From positions 806,001-870,000 of the forward strand of contig JAHYIO010000023.1 in the NCBI GenBank assembly GCA_020543525.1: a stretch of 64,000 nucleotides of DNA, read 5' to 3'. The DNA comes from Coriolopsis trogii. Its lineage: Eukaryota > Basidiomycota > Agaricomycetes > Polyporales > Polyporaceae. Below are positions 23,605 through 35,212 of this stretch, one piece after another (position 1 is the first letter of the stretch; every line of letters starts with the position of its first letter). The position numbers and the translations under genes were made by a program. The notes beneath the pieces are model-generated. The model had not been told where the DNA came from. It searched no databases and was given only the letters and a program-made list of their open reading frames with translations.

Positions 23605-25324
23605 CGAGGTATCATTGAACCGTTGACGGTGGAGCTGGCACCGGGCTTAAGATAATGAGATTCGCGTTACATTTGCGCAACTTTCAGCCGGACACGCACC
23701 TACAGAGTTGAGCTATCGCAATGAGGATTCGCAACTTAACACCACGTTGCCGCTGATCTCCTCTACGTCGCGTCGTTGAAGGCCATTTCCCATTAAACTG
23801 ACGAAACAATCGGCTCGCTGCTGGATTCAATGTACGCCAGATTGCGGCGGATGATCTTCATCTTCGAGTACAAATGGGAAGCGACGCTGGTTAGCCTTGG
23901 GTGCGTGTCAGAGTACGTGCCATGAAGATAGTGACTAGATACAGCCGAGTCTGGCACAATCCGCAGATCATCAGTGTGACAATCTTCCAGTGCATGGCGA
24001 AGAGCGAAATAGCTTTCTGGTCTCCGAGTGAGCTCAAAGCCAGCAGCAAACGAGAACACACATACCTGTTATCGAGGGCCAAAGTGACATAGCATAGCTC
24101 GTCGTCCGATACCTGGCAACGCTGCACGAAGCAAGCATGATCTTCCGACATCTGAGCGACGGGGTGAGGAGATGTGCAGACTGTGACCTCGCATATCATT
24201 TGTTACCCAATCTGGAGATCAAAAGGAAAGCGTACTCGAGTGTACCGAGTGGTCCGGGACTGCAGGTGGACACTCCCGCCATCGAGCGGCTTTGCGGAAG
24301 AACTGGCGTCATCCCGCCCACAACGATCTGTGATGGTGCTCGCAGTACTCAGGCTCTTCGTAACATGTACGGCCCAATTGATGAGCGATTCAACTGTCAT
24401 TGTGAGCTATCTCGACACGACATAGTATTCTTCGCACGACCCGACGCTCATATCATCGGAGAGTCAGAGACGCACTGCACGAAGCATTCATTCACCCACG
24501 GCACGACGAGTTCCTCGAAGACGCGCTGTAGTTTGTCGTTTCTGAGGTGGGCGCGCAATTGGATCCAGGCAGCAGGGCCCCGTTCCAAGCATCGCAAGAC
24601 AGTCAGACGATCACTGGAGTGGATGAGACGTCGACCAAAGAAATTCTTTATGGCGAGAGGATCATCTTCGCGGTCATTGATGAGGGCAAATGTGGACCAA
24701 GTACGTGTTTGGAAGTATGAAGGCCGCCATTTCCTGGATTGGACGCTACTGAGCGGGGTACATGGACGTCGACGAGGTTGGCAAGTACGAGATAGTCGAC
24801 AATGGAAGTTCCAGCGCGGCTCAACGCGAGTGTCTTGTTGACTAGCTAGAATCACATCGAGATCCAAGTCGGGAGCTACACCGTGTGTTAATCCCGTCTG
24901 AACTGTATGTAGACTGTACGCAGGGCCGCAGGCAGTATGTTCGACGAGACGAGCAAGTCGGACGATGGAGCTGGACAGAAAGTGACCAAGCACGGTACAT
25001 ATACCAGCGCTTACGTAACCTTGTAAGCTGGGTAACAAACGATAAGTAAGTGGTTTATAGCCCCTATTGTGCGCCAAGCGCGACAGTGTAGACTGGCTTC
25101 ACGACTACGACCACGACTCCGAGTCTCGGACTCGGACAATATCTCTGGTGAGACAATCCGACTTGTCACCCTTCTGATTCGCATGCCCCGAGCTTACCTC
25201 ATGTCTGAAGGGAGTTTCGTCAGCAACACCATCCAAGCTCACATTGGATTTGTGACAACTTACCATACGGGGCAGCATTCCTGCCTGTACCGTGAATAAT
25301 TGATTCAGCAATCCATGGATAACG
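23605..25324. other. Intergenic or decayed region, no supported gene
   Basis: About 1.7 kb. The longest frame is 24137..24841 (+, 234 codons), but it has no recognisable motif, and an equally long minus frame overlaps it. This may be the rest of the decayed duplicate or unrelated spacer. The right end holds the MFS promoter. Confidence 0.4.
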
Positions 25325-27975
25325 ATGTCGGTCGTGAACCCACGAGCTTCTGGCCTCTGGTCTTCCTCCCGCATGAGCTACATGTCGGTCGCCGAGTCTC
25401 ACGATGAAGGAGATGAGGAAGTGGACATCGAGGGCTTGGGATTCGAGGCGCCCGATGACTTCGACGGGAGGACACCTCTCGACAAGACGATTGACCGTAT
25501 TGGCATGGGTGAGTGCATTGTTCCCGTGCTTGCGCGATCCACCTCTCATCTCCAATACGAAGGGAGCTATCAATGGACTCTCTTGTGTCTCTGCGGGTTC
25601 GGTGAGTACGCATCCATACATCCGTCGTGATACTATCATATCGACCTCCTACGTCCCCCAGGCTGGATGGCGGATAACGTACGTAAGGTGGAATGACGAG
25701 TGCCACCCATTTGACCACTTGAGCAGATGTGGATACAAGCTATAGCCATCATACTTCCTCGAGTACAGCAACACTTCGCCGGTGAGTACAATTCATGTCC
25801 TCCATCTCCCCCTCCCCCCCCCGTTTTCCTAGCGGCAAGTTAGCGACATTCTTTGTCCCTGACACTCGAACCCGTCTCGGCGACTTGAATGCTGAGAGAG
25901 ACCACATTTTCTTATAGTTCGAGACAGCTTCGTCGGCACATTATCCTCGTCTATGTTTGCCGGGATGATGTTTGGAGCTGTTGGATGGGGAACTTGTGAG
26001 TACTTGTCTCTTCGCTCATAGCATTCCTGCCGAACTGTTCCAATACAGGCTCTGATCTCATGGGACGCACAACCGCATTCAATGCGACGCTCTTCCTCAC
26101 GTCCGTATTCGGAGTTTTCGCCGCCTTAGCAGGCACCTTTGCGTGGCTTTGTCTAGCTCTGTTCCTGCTCGGGAGCGCCGTTGGAGTGCGTATCTCCCGA
26201 AAAAGACCGTGGTGTACTCGTCTGAAATCGCTCACATAGGGCTCCATGCCAACCGACGGAACACTTCTTCTCGAGCATATGCCGAACGGCAAACAATATC
26301 TTGTAACAGCGCTGTCTGTCTTCTTCTCTTTCGGCGCCGTTCTCGCAGCCGTGATCGGTTTGGCGGTCATTCCTAGCCACTCCTGTCCGCCACCGCCAGC
26401 GACATGCGATGTTGCCTCACAAAATCAGGGCTGGAAGTACCTTTTGATTGCCCTTGGTCTCATCGTAAGTCGTGTTCATACATACAGAACAACCATTTGC
26501 TGACGATATCTTTACTGCAGACCCTTGCGATGTTCATCGCACGCATAGTGTTCTTTAGACTGCACGAATCCCCCAGATACCTTGTGCACGCAGGTCGACC
26601 ACAGGAAGCGATCGAGTCGCTCCAGTTGATATCCAAGTTCAATGGCTCTGAGCTCTCCCTAGACCTAGAGGACATCGAGGACACCGTGCAGCCGCTGGCG
26701 ACGCAAGAGGCGAGCACGAGCACTTCGAACGACGACGCATCGCAGAAGGTGACCTCGCCGAATACCCCACACTACAGTGCGATCGGACAGCCTGATGTCG
26801 AACTCGGCTCGCATTCCTTTGGCACACCCCTGCGACAAGACCCACCCCCCGTTGCTCCTCATCAGACCGAAGGGTCCCAAAGTGCCGATGCGGTGCGCCC
26901 GAGGCCGAGAGAGAGGATGCCGTCGAGCACTAGCCGCAGCAGCCGTCGACTAGACCGCCGCCTGTCGACGGCGTCGTCGTACATCGAGAGCAAGAGCGGG
27001 CCCGTGTGCAGAGTGCTGCCCCGATGGATGCGGCGCTCCGCCCTAGCGTGGGTCGATCGCGTCGCGATGGTGCTCTCCCCGGAGTGGCTCCGGACGACGC
27101 TGCTTGTCTGGGCGGTGTGGTGCGCGATGTCCCTCGGTGCGTGCACTGGCTCGAGTCCTGAAGGCTTCGTATGATGACAACGGAGCAGCATACACCATGT
27201 TCAACGTGTACCTCCCGAAGCTGCTTGAGACGAGGTCGCCTTCGGCCGACCCAGACGGCCCACCAAAGTCGCTTGAAGACAGCTTATGGGACGTTGTGAT
27301 ATACTCCCTCGGGGGTTGCCCAGGCGCTATCGTGAGTTGGCCGTGAGGACGGTCTATCGCTTGGGGTGAACGATGTGCTCATGTCTATTGGAACAGCTTG
27401 GTGCATGGCTCATCGAGTCGCCTCTCGGACGGCGGTGGTCACTTGCGGGAAGCACGTTCGTGACTGCGTTCTTCTGCTGGGTGTTTGTCGTGGTCGAGCA
27501 CCCTTGGGCTGTCCGCGCGAGTACAGTTGGGATCAGCCTGAGTGCAACGGTACGTTGTATCGTCTCTTGGTACTTCGTAAGACTACTGACGACAACGTGT
27601 ATGGTAGGCAATGTGGGCAGTGTTGTATGGGTGGACCCCGGAGATCTTCGGGACGAAAGGTATGTCGTATCTAATTGATACATATCCCCTATTGACAGTC
27701 CGTATACTCAGTCCGCGGAACCGCGTGTGGAATCGCATCTGCTCTCTCTCGAATGTAAAGCCCCTCGATCGCGGTCTTACGTGCGTCTTACTGACATATA
27801 TTGGTTTGATAGAGGGGGCATGATTGCGCCAATCCTCGGTGGCTCTTTGCTGATGGTTGATCATTCATTCCCTGTCTACGCTAGCATCGGCATCTTCATC
27901 GTCGCCGGCATATGTGTGCTCCTACTGAAGGAGGATGAGGGCGAGCGTGGCGGTGCGCGCGTTATAGCGCACTGA
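25325..27975 (+). CDS. MFS transporter, SV2/SVOP-like, with large central loop
   Basis: Thirteen exons (25325..25508, 25563..25601, 25662..25678, 25727..25781, 25918..25995, 26049..26185, 26240..26464, 26521..27136, 27189..27331, 27397..27549, 27608..27659, 27712..27754, 27813..27975) give 634 residues. Exon 3 is only 17 nt. The first half carries the MFS motif A after helix 2 (GWGTCSDLMGRTTAF) and GGSMPTDGTLLLEHMP, typical of the synaptic-vesicle-2-like fungal transporters. A 200-residue Ser/Thr-rich cytoplasmic loop (about residues 270-460) separates the halves. The second half has LGAWLIESPLGRRW, YGWTPEIFGTKVRGTACGIA and a final helix. Such proteins sit in the plasma membrane and move sugars, organic ions or other small solutes by proton coupling. 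The substrate cannot be told from sequence. Confidence 0.88.
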
Positions 27976-28454
27976 CATGTTGTGATCACGCCCATGTAGC
28001 GAAGACGAATTATGTCACTACGCTATATCCTTCATAGCATTCAGACAGTGTGGTGTCGTACTGTCCCAGGTGTTACGATGGGCAGTCGATTTCGATAAAG
28101 GTGCCCCGTTTGTTGACCTTGAGACGGTCAAGTATCACAAAGCACAGGTGTTCAATAAGAAAGACCAGCATACGCACGCAAAAAGTGCTCTAATAATGCT
28201 AAGTCATCGGGGAATCTGAAATTAAGTGGCTCTGACTCGTGACTGTAGCGACTGCTGGTAGTCTTGCTTCCTGACGTCATCCTCCCTGTTCTAATCGACT
28301 TCCTGTTCATGACTGTCGATGGCATTCAGGTGAGCCCAGGACTCATAGTGTCCAAGGAACAACACTGACCGAAAGTTGCTGTCCGACCCGAACAACCGAC
28401 AGCACTCACACATGACGTCGTACCTGATCAGATCGTAGGAAACAAAAGCGTCAG
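27976..28454. other. Intergenic region between convergent genes
   Basis: About 0.48 kb of AT-richer sequence between the MFS stop and the F-box stop. No open frame or repeat of note. Confidence 0.55.
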
Positions 28455-30221
28455 TCATACTTCGACTTCAGCTCCAAGGTGCCGAGCTGACTGCACGTAC
28501 TGGTGAGTTAGCTTCACATATCCGCTCAAGCTTGCCTTCAGTTTGTCTATGTCGATATCCTTGGCACAGTAGGACTCCGTGAAGACAAGCTCGACCATTG
28601 GAATTCCAGCCGCAGCGCGCTGTTCGACCAAGCACACCAGCTTGCCGGACAGGGCAGCATTGATTGGCATCCCGTCCAGCTCGAGCTGTTCCAGGCGAGT
28701 GCAATAGCTCATCTCGCCCGACGGCGTGGTCTCGAGCAGCTGGTCGAGGAAAACCGAAAACCCAGACACAGCCGCCCCTTCCCAGTAACCGACACGAATG
28801 CGCCTGAGGTGCGGGAATCGAGTGAAGCATCTCTGCCACATATCCGCGGTGATGGTCTCGAGCGATGGGTACCCGAGACGGAGCTCGGTGAGGGCTGCGC
28901 CTGCGTCGGCGAGCGGGTTGAGCATCGCGGACCACGCGCGAGGTGATATCTTGTAGTCTGTCACGTCGTCCCATCCTTGCATCTCGACATGGACGGCGCG
29001 CAATAAGCCACCGTCCGGATCCGCCGTCCAAGCTATCAGATACGCTACACCTTCCTGGCAGTCCAGCTGGAGCTCCGTTAGCCGGCCCAGGATCGGCCGA
29101 TATACAGCCTGCGCGAATGCGAGGGTCAATAGCCAATTGGGGTCCGAAGCGGCGCCGAGGTTGGAATGACCGATCGCGACCTTGATTTTCTGCAAGGATG
29201 GGGCAGAGATGATGTCGCAGAAGAAAGAGGTGTCGGTGGATCGCTCTGCGATTGAGAACGTGTGTAGCTTGGTTAACAAGATTGGGTCGGACTGTGTACT
29301 GGGCTGCTCATCAGCAGTGCCGAGACAGCGGCTGAGCGCGAGGACTTCCAGTTGAGGACACGAACGCAGAATGCGGACGAGATCGGCTCGTGTTGCTGTA
29401 GATTTGACGGGAAACACGTCCAAAGAGCGCAGTGAAGAGTATATGGAGGAATCCCATGGGATGTGGAAAGCACGGAGTGTCAGTGAACGAAGAAGTGGAA
29501 GATGTTCGCGGGATAGGTCGGGGAAAACGGCCTCCAGCTGGCCATCCTTGACACGGTGTTGTAGAGTCAACGTTTCCACTGACTGCATCTTCGGTACTAA
29601 CCCACGCAGCATATCCCATATTTCAGGTTCGACGGTCTCGTTGAGATAGAAACCGAAATGGCGAATTCTGACTGCGTGGGGTTCTGCCAGTCGGAGAGTA
29701 GTGTGCGACGTCGTTGTATGTGAGATGCGAACGTCGAGAGAAGCGTGAGCAGCTCGCTCAATGAAGGTCCGGATCCAGTTCTGTTCCGGGTCGAGTTCGC
29801 ACCACTTGCAGCTACGGATGGCAGTCCACAGTATCGGCGAGGCGAGTGCGACGTCACGCCAATGACGACAAACCCAGGTGACCCTGATCCATGACGGGAA
29901 GCTTGTAATATAGTTCGCATGCCATCCGGTCATTGATTGGAGGACTTGGAAGATATAGACGAGGATATCGGAGGGAAGACCATTCGCGAGTGGTTGGGCT
30001 ATCTGTTACTACTTCGTCAGGCTGCCATGCGTTAGAGCACTCAGGTACTATGGGGGACACACATCGACGCATTCCTTCGTAACAGGTAGATTCTCGGGCA
30101 GAATCACACCTGATGAGGGAAGTTGTCCATCCTCAGAGAATGTGTACAACGAGGACGACATCCATGCGGCGAGGTATGTCAAGCGACTCTCTGTCATCTG
30201 CATCAGAAACCGGACCATCAT
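28455..30221 (-). CDS. F-box-like / leucine-rich-repeat protein
   Basis: Two exons on the minus strand, 30221..30063 and 30002..28455, give 568 residues. The first ATG in frame is at 30221. Residues about 54-110 form an F-box-like domain typical of mushrooms: QPLANGLPSDILVYIFQVLQ, then RVTWVCRHWRDVALASPILW. The rest is a series of irregular leucine-rich repeats (LRSLTLRAF, SLRSLDVF, CPQLEVLALSRC, LTELQLDC, LRRIRVGYWE, LEQLELDGMPI). F-box proteins link SCF ubiquitin ligases to substrates through Skp1. Agaricomycetes carry very many F-box/LRR genes of this kind whose substrates are unknown. Exon 2 is exactly 1548 nt, the same as in the F-box gene at 42590. Confidence 0.85.
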
Positions 30222-32274
30222 CAGAGCCTCTACTAGCGCAATGCTCACCGTGATAGTGGGGAAGAGAGTGGGAGGAGGTGGGGGAGAGGTTCAAACGTTA
30301 AAGGGGAAACGATTGTGTAAAAAGACCGAACACTGGTTGAAGCAGATGTTGCCACTGCCACCGCCAGTGCAGCAACTTCGGTTCGGCAAAAGCCGACGAC
30401 GGGTCATCGAACACTGACACCACTACCACCACTACCACCACCATCGTTCAGCAACCCGCGGGTGAACGTGAGTATTACGTTCAATTCATGCAGCGCGCAT
30501 ACTTGTTCCAGGTCAGACCATGATGGAGTCATGGCGACAGTGCGCGAGCAAGCAGCATCAAGTTCTGGTGCTTCCGGCAAGCACAAGACCTGGCTTGTCA
30601 CAAGCACCACAATGCTTGCCCAAAGCACCGGTGCTTGCTGGAAGCACTCTCATATCACCAGGCCCAGCGTCGCACAAATTCGCTCATCAAAGGATACAAC
30701 GCAAGGTCCACTTGATCGTAATCTACATACACGTTGTATTAATACACAACCCCCCGCGTTCTTCCCCTGTACTACCTGCACTCCTTCGCAAGCCACATAA
30801 CACCTTTTTATTACTGTGGTTAGAGACGGCATGGATCACGACAGAAGGGCAGTGACAACTCACTTTCTCAGCCCCGGCAAAGGCAAATGCATCGGGGATG
30901 TCTCCTTGATCTTGCGCCCTGGCAAGCGCACCCGAGCACGAATGGAACACCGTGCCATGGGAGGGTGAGAGTGTCCCAACGCTGCGGTCAGCTTCCTGTC
31001 GAAGCAGTCTCAAAGTCCTGCATGTGTATGTCGGGATAGCCCAGGTGCAACACCTGCAGAGGCAGTGCGGTGGAGGGGGGCCGAGGCCCGTCGCGTGATC
31101 CAAGAATGGCGACTGCATATAGGTGTAGCCCTTGTCGTCGGACTTGCCCTCGTCCATGAGCGACTACTGCAACGCATACGGGTCAATAATGATGTTCGTG
31201 TGCCCGAGGTACTGGGGTGCCTGTGCGTGCGAGGGATACAACCTGCCCGGGGTGAGGTCGGGTCACCCTCCTGAGGTCATCCGGCATGATTGATTGTTTG
31301 GAGGGCGGCATGCAGCGAAGAATATTTTCACGCGAGTGGAAACCCGTATAGTGCAGAATGAGCACAGAAGGTCCGTCCATAGGGGTCCCGGGGCCAAAGA
31401 CAAGGGAACCGCTAAAGCGACAGACATGTCAAGACCGTACGAGCTGCCACACAGCGAGAGACAGCGAGATGGCGGAGACAGCAAGACTGCGAGAGACTGC
31501 GAGATTGCGAGAAGACAGCGCGAGAGCAAGCATGAGTCCAACAGAGAGCGAAGAGACTGGCGTCCATAGCGTCACGTGGAGAGAGGAAGAGAGATCGATA
31601 AGCGTCCCCAACCAACAATCAACAAGTCTCTGCAGACGTCGATTCTCCCAAGCGCTACATGCGTTTTGCACTTTTGCTGATGGAGGTGGCTGCAAGGTTG
31701 CAATAGAGAACGTGTAGACCTCTGCAATGTATCGTCACATGACACCACGCATCACCAGCAGGATGACAAGGCGGCGGCTCAGAGGAGGTATGTATGTACT
31801 TGGACGCAGCCTGCAGCGGCAGTTCTAGAGTGAACACCTGGGGGCCTGTCACTTAGAGTCACTTAGAGTTCGAGGGGAAGGTGGACGAAGACGATGCACG
31901 CACACACCTCGTGGTGAGGCCATGCTGTACTCGGATGGCTCCTCGTACTCTCGCTCTCTCTTCAGTGCTCCCCTCGCCCCTTTCCCTTGCTCCCTCCACT
32001 TCCCACCTACAGACGACTCGCAGCTCACCGTCAACGCTCTCCCTCTCACCAAGCTCACCTCTAGTAGTACTAGCTTTCCTGCATATGTGCGTCTTCTCCC
32101 CTTTCAACCCACCTGTATCCTCGGCTCACAGTGACTTCACAGTGCCGCCGCCGCCGCCTGTCGGCGACAATCCCCGATTTCGATCCCTAATAGCCGTATC
32201 ATCATCCCTCCGTGTGAGTCATTCTCCAGCGTCGTGGGCCGATCTCAGCTCACCCCACTTGTAGGCAAAACGCA
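30222..32274. other. 2-kb low-information region between F-box and HET genes
   Basis: No gene could be supported. It contains an ACC/ACT triplet run (about 30418-30444), an inverted repeat at 30568-30647, a purine-rich block built on GCGAGA (about 31450-31560), and CTGTCACTTAGAGTCACTTAGAGTTC at about 31846-31871. The right end, about 31900-32270, is C/T-rich and is the likely 5' UTR and promoter of the HET gene. Confidence 0.5.
30568..30647. repeat. Inverted repeat with 17-bp arms and CACCGGTG palindrome
   Basis: Arm 30568..30584 (GTGCTTCCGGCAAGCAC) pairs with 30631..30647 at 16 of 17 positions. The 14-nt perfect palindrome AAGCACCGGTGCTT (30623..30636) overlaps the right arm, and more CAAGCA/TGCTTG copies lie between. 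No function is apparent. Confidence 0.7.
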
Positions 32275-34472
32275 ATGTGGCTGTTGAATACCGCCACGGC
32301 CGAGCTGCGCTACTTCTCCGATGCGTCCCACATCGAACACGGCGGCTTTGCCATCCTGTCACACACATGGGGAGACAACGAGCAGACATTCCAGGATGTG
32401 CATACCATCATCAAGGACTGCCAAGAGTCCGGTCTCAACCCTCGCGACCATGTCAGCGACAAAATCTGGAACTGCTGTATCCTTGCCGAGCGTCAGGGGT
32501 TCGAATGGGTCTGGATAGACTCCTGCTGCATCGACAAGACGAGCAGCACCGAACTTTCCGAGGCGATTAGCTCGATGTATCGCTGGTACGAGCAAGCGGA
32601 CGTCTGTTATGCGTACCTGGCCGACGTCTCGAGCGATGACTCTCTCCACGCTCCGGACTCCGAGTTCCGCCGAAGTCGATGGCACACGCGAGGATGGACC
32701 TTGCAAGAGCTCATCGCTCCTTCTTCCGTACTCTTCTACAGCAAAGACTGGACGTTCCTGGGAACGCGCTCGCAGCTCAGTAGCCTTCTGGGCGACATCA
32801 CGGGAGTATGGCCGGATATCCTGGAACGTGCATGTGGTGTTTGGGAGGCCAGCATCGTGACACGAATGTGTTGGGCGTCGAATCGCCGGACAACACGTGT
32901 TGAGGACGAGGCGTACTGTCTCTTCGGTCTCTTTGGCGTGGACATGCCCGTCATGTATGGAGAAGGCCGGCGGGCATTCTACCGTCTTCAGCTTGAGATC
33001 CTCAAGAGCTCTCCTGATACTAGTCTCTTTGCATGGGGACCAGCCATCTCGCAAGAATTTTTCAAGAATAGAGGTTTCGAAGATCCACTACCATCCGATT
33101 TCAATCTCATGAGGTACACATACCTGCTGGCCAATTCTCCTGCTGAGTTTCACCTTTCCCTAACCCGCTATACTCGGCACCTTTCGACTCCTCTCCGGTC
33201 AAGCACAAAATTTGGGGAAGAGACTGTCAATAAGGTGACCACTCTACCACAAGGCGCTTTGTTCGCAGTGGTCTCGGTGCTAATCGCGCTCTGCACAGAG
33301 TAATCATACTATCGAAGGCAACACCGCTGATGTGTTGGGATCTCCAGAGGATCTGCAATTCATCATCACCTCGCAAGGGATGAAGTGCAGACTTCCAATT
33401 GTAGAGGCGCGCGGGTTGACAGTGGCCATACTTTTCTGCTGGGATTCCGGCTGGCGCGAGCACATTGGTCTTTGTTTGACTCCCGTCGCGTCGTCGACGT
33501 CTCGATATTGCTTGCATGACAGTCGACCTCAGTCATCACACTCTCAATACCCGCGGTTCATGTCGCACACTCGGACTCGGAAAAGACCTGCACAACATCC
33601 AACTCTGGGGCAAGCGAGTAGAACCTGAGTGGCGCACCATATACATCGATCCCTATCCTCCTTACTGGCAGCAGTCACCTTTCACCATCAGCAACTTCGT
33701 TCCTACACGGCCATGTGATGTTCCCTTCCGCATTCCTAATTGGCTGATCACGAAGTTCACAATCGCTGGGTTCGCTTTCCGCGGGGCAACCAGTCGAGGC
33801 GGCAATTGCTGGCTTGTGCCTCTCACTACCGCATTTTCTGACCGTGATGATGAGTTGATTGTCATCAGGGTCGGGATATGCGGTCTTGCTGCCGCTAGCG
33901 GCTCGCAAATACCCTGCCTATGGGTACTGACGATATTGGGTGATGTTTATCACGGCCCCCCTCCCGGTGCGACAGGAGACCCGCACATCTGCCGAACCGA
34001 CCACCTCGAAGCCTACGGACCAATATTGGAGAAGCGATTCGGGGACGAGGCGAGGACCGTCCGCATCTCCTTCCGACCTGACACGCTTGATGGTTCTGGC
34101 AAACTCGTGATGCACATCGAGTTAGAGGGCACGGTATACAAAAAGTTGCTGCAGGATGCGAAGGTCAGGATACCGACTCGGGAGGAGCTCGATGCGTTGG
34201 AGGAGGCTAGGATCGCGCTCCGCGCACCGCCCGTCGCCCGTGCCCACCGAACACAGCCGTTATGCACCACATTCGCACATTCTGGACGCAGCCCCCGAAG
34301 GGCCGACAGAACACACGGGCTCGAAAGTGGGCCGCTGGACGTTGTCGAGGTCGAATACGGACACGGAAGAGCTGAGGGAGCGAACATCGTCGACGTACGA
34401 TGCGGCGCGCACCGCGGAAGCTGCGAGGTGTGCTCCGAGCCTCATGCGGAGGCCTGCGTGGACGTACCATAG
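32275..34472 (+). CDS. HET-domain (heterokaryon incompatibility) protein with uncertain C-terminal joins
   Basis: The ATG at 32275 opens MWLLNTATAELRYFSDA. The HET domain follows (PF06985) with its three blocks: FAILSHTWGDNEQTFQD, GFEWVWIDSCCIDKTSSTEL with the WIDxxCI core, and RGWTLQELIAPSSVLFYSKDW. VEDEAYCLFGLFGVDMPVMYGEG and FRL-type helices come next, as in HET-E-like mushroom proteins carrying the DUF8212 tail. Intron 1 is GTGACC...CAG (about 33235..33298) and restores SNHTIEGNTADV. After EHIGLCL the frame must change near 33450-33514, either through a poor GTCTTT...CAG intron of 55 nt or a frameshift, to reach RGSCRTLGLGKDL. The last 90 codons are also doubtful: a second frame runs on to 34770. 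HET proteins trigger cell death on non-self fusion. Confidence 0.75.
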
Positions 34473-35002
34473 CATGAAGCGCAAGAAGCTGCCAGCACGC
34501 CCCGGCAGGCGCGCCGAGGCCACGGAGGGCGCGAGGAGTGCTTGTGGGTTGAGGGGGAAGCCTGTGTTGACGGTGACTGTCAAGAAGCCGATGAAAACGC
34601 TTCGAGAACGGTCAAGGAGTTGGCCCTCGCCATCCGACATGCGACGTCCAAGGATGCGCTGGCCCGGGGTGGTTCTGGCTGAGCATCTTCAGCAGGGCGG
34701 ATGCATCCTACCATGGAGGAGTCTGTCGGGATGGGTGTATCCGAATGCATGCTTGTTCTACTACTGTTAGTCCGTTAGGAGTTCAAATATTTACGCATAG
34801 TAGTAGTTTTGAGAGATACGGTCGTCCGAGTCGAGCGCGGAGAAGCGACGAGACAGGAAGGATAGACACAGGGGCACGAGGTCAGAGTTTATAGCGGCGG
34901 CAGCGAGTACACCGAGGACAGCAAGTAAGTCCAGAAGAACTAGAGACACAACAGAAACGAGGACGAAATCAAGGGCAGAGAGGAGGGACCGTAGGGCAGC
35001 GC
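34473..35002. other. Region between HET gene and hAT insertion
   Basis: About 0.5 kb. One frame overlapping the HET C-terminus continues to 34770 and may be its true 3' end. The remainder up to the target duplication shows no gene. Confidence 0.4.
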
Positions 35003-35010
35003 TCACTTAT
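35003..35010. repeat. Left 8-bp target-site duplication of the hAT element
   Basis: TCACTTAT directly precedes the left terminal inverted repeat and is identical to 41809..41816. Eight base pairs is the diagnostic length for hAT insertions. Confidence 0.92.
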
Positions 35011-35024
35011 TAGGGCTCCGCATC
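35011..35024 (+). repeat. Left terminal inverted repeat of the hAT element
   Basis: TAGGGCTCCGCATC, with the TAGGG end common in hAT elements. An exact reverse complement lies at 41795..41808. Confidence 0.93.
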
Positions 35025-35212
35025 TGACGGAACCGGTTACGGGCGCAAAATTACGAGCCAAATACGTGTCCGGCCGTAAGATTACGCCATAAATTCCATA
35101 TTAGGGCATACGTATAAGATTACGCTACGGAATAGCACGTAAATTACGGATACGGTACGATTTACGCGATGCGGTATAGGAGCAGGAGAAGGGTGTCACA
35201 TTGGCATGTACT

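Noticed and set aside
24137..24841. 234-codon plus-strand open frame
   Set aside because: No motif, hydrophobic pattern or splice partner; an equally long minus frame overlaps it, and the surrounding region looks like decayed sequence.
31881..32264. Pro/Ser-rich open frame directly before the HET gene
   Set aside because: Composition reflects a C/T-rich leader; the clear HET start is at 32275 and no splice site links the two.
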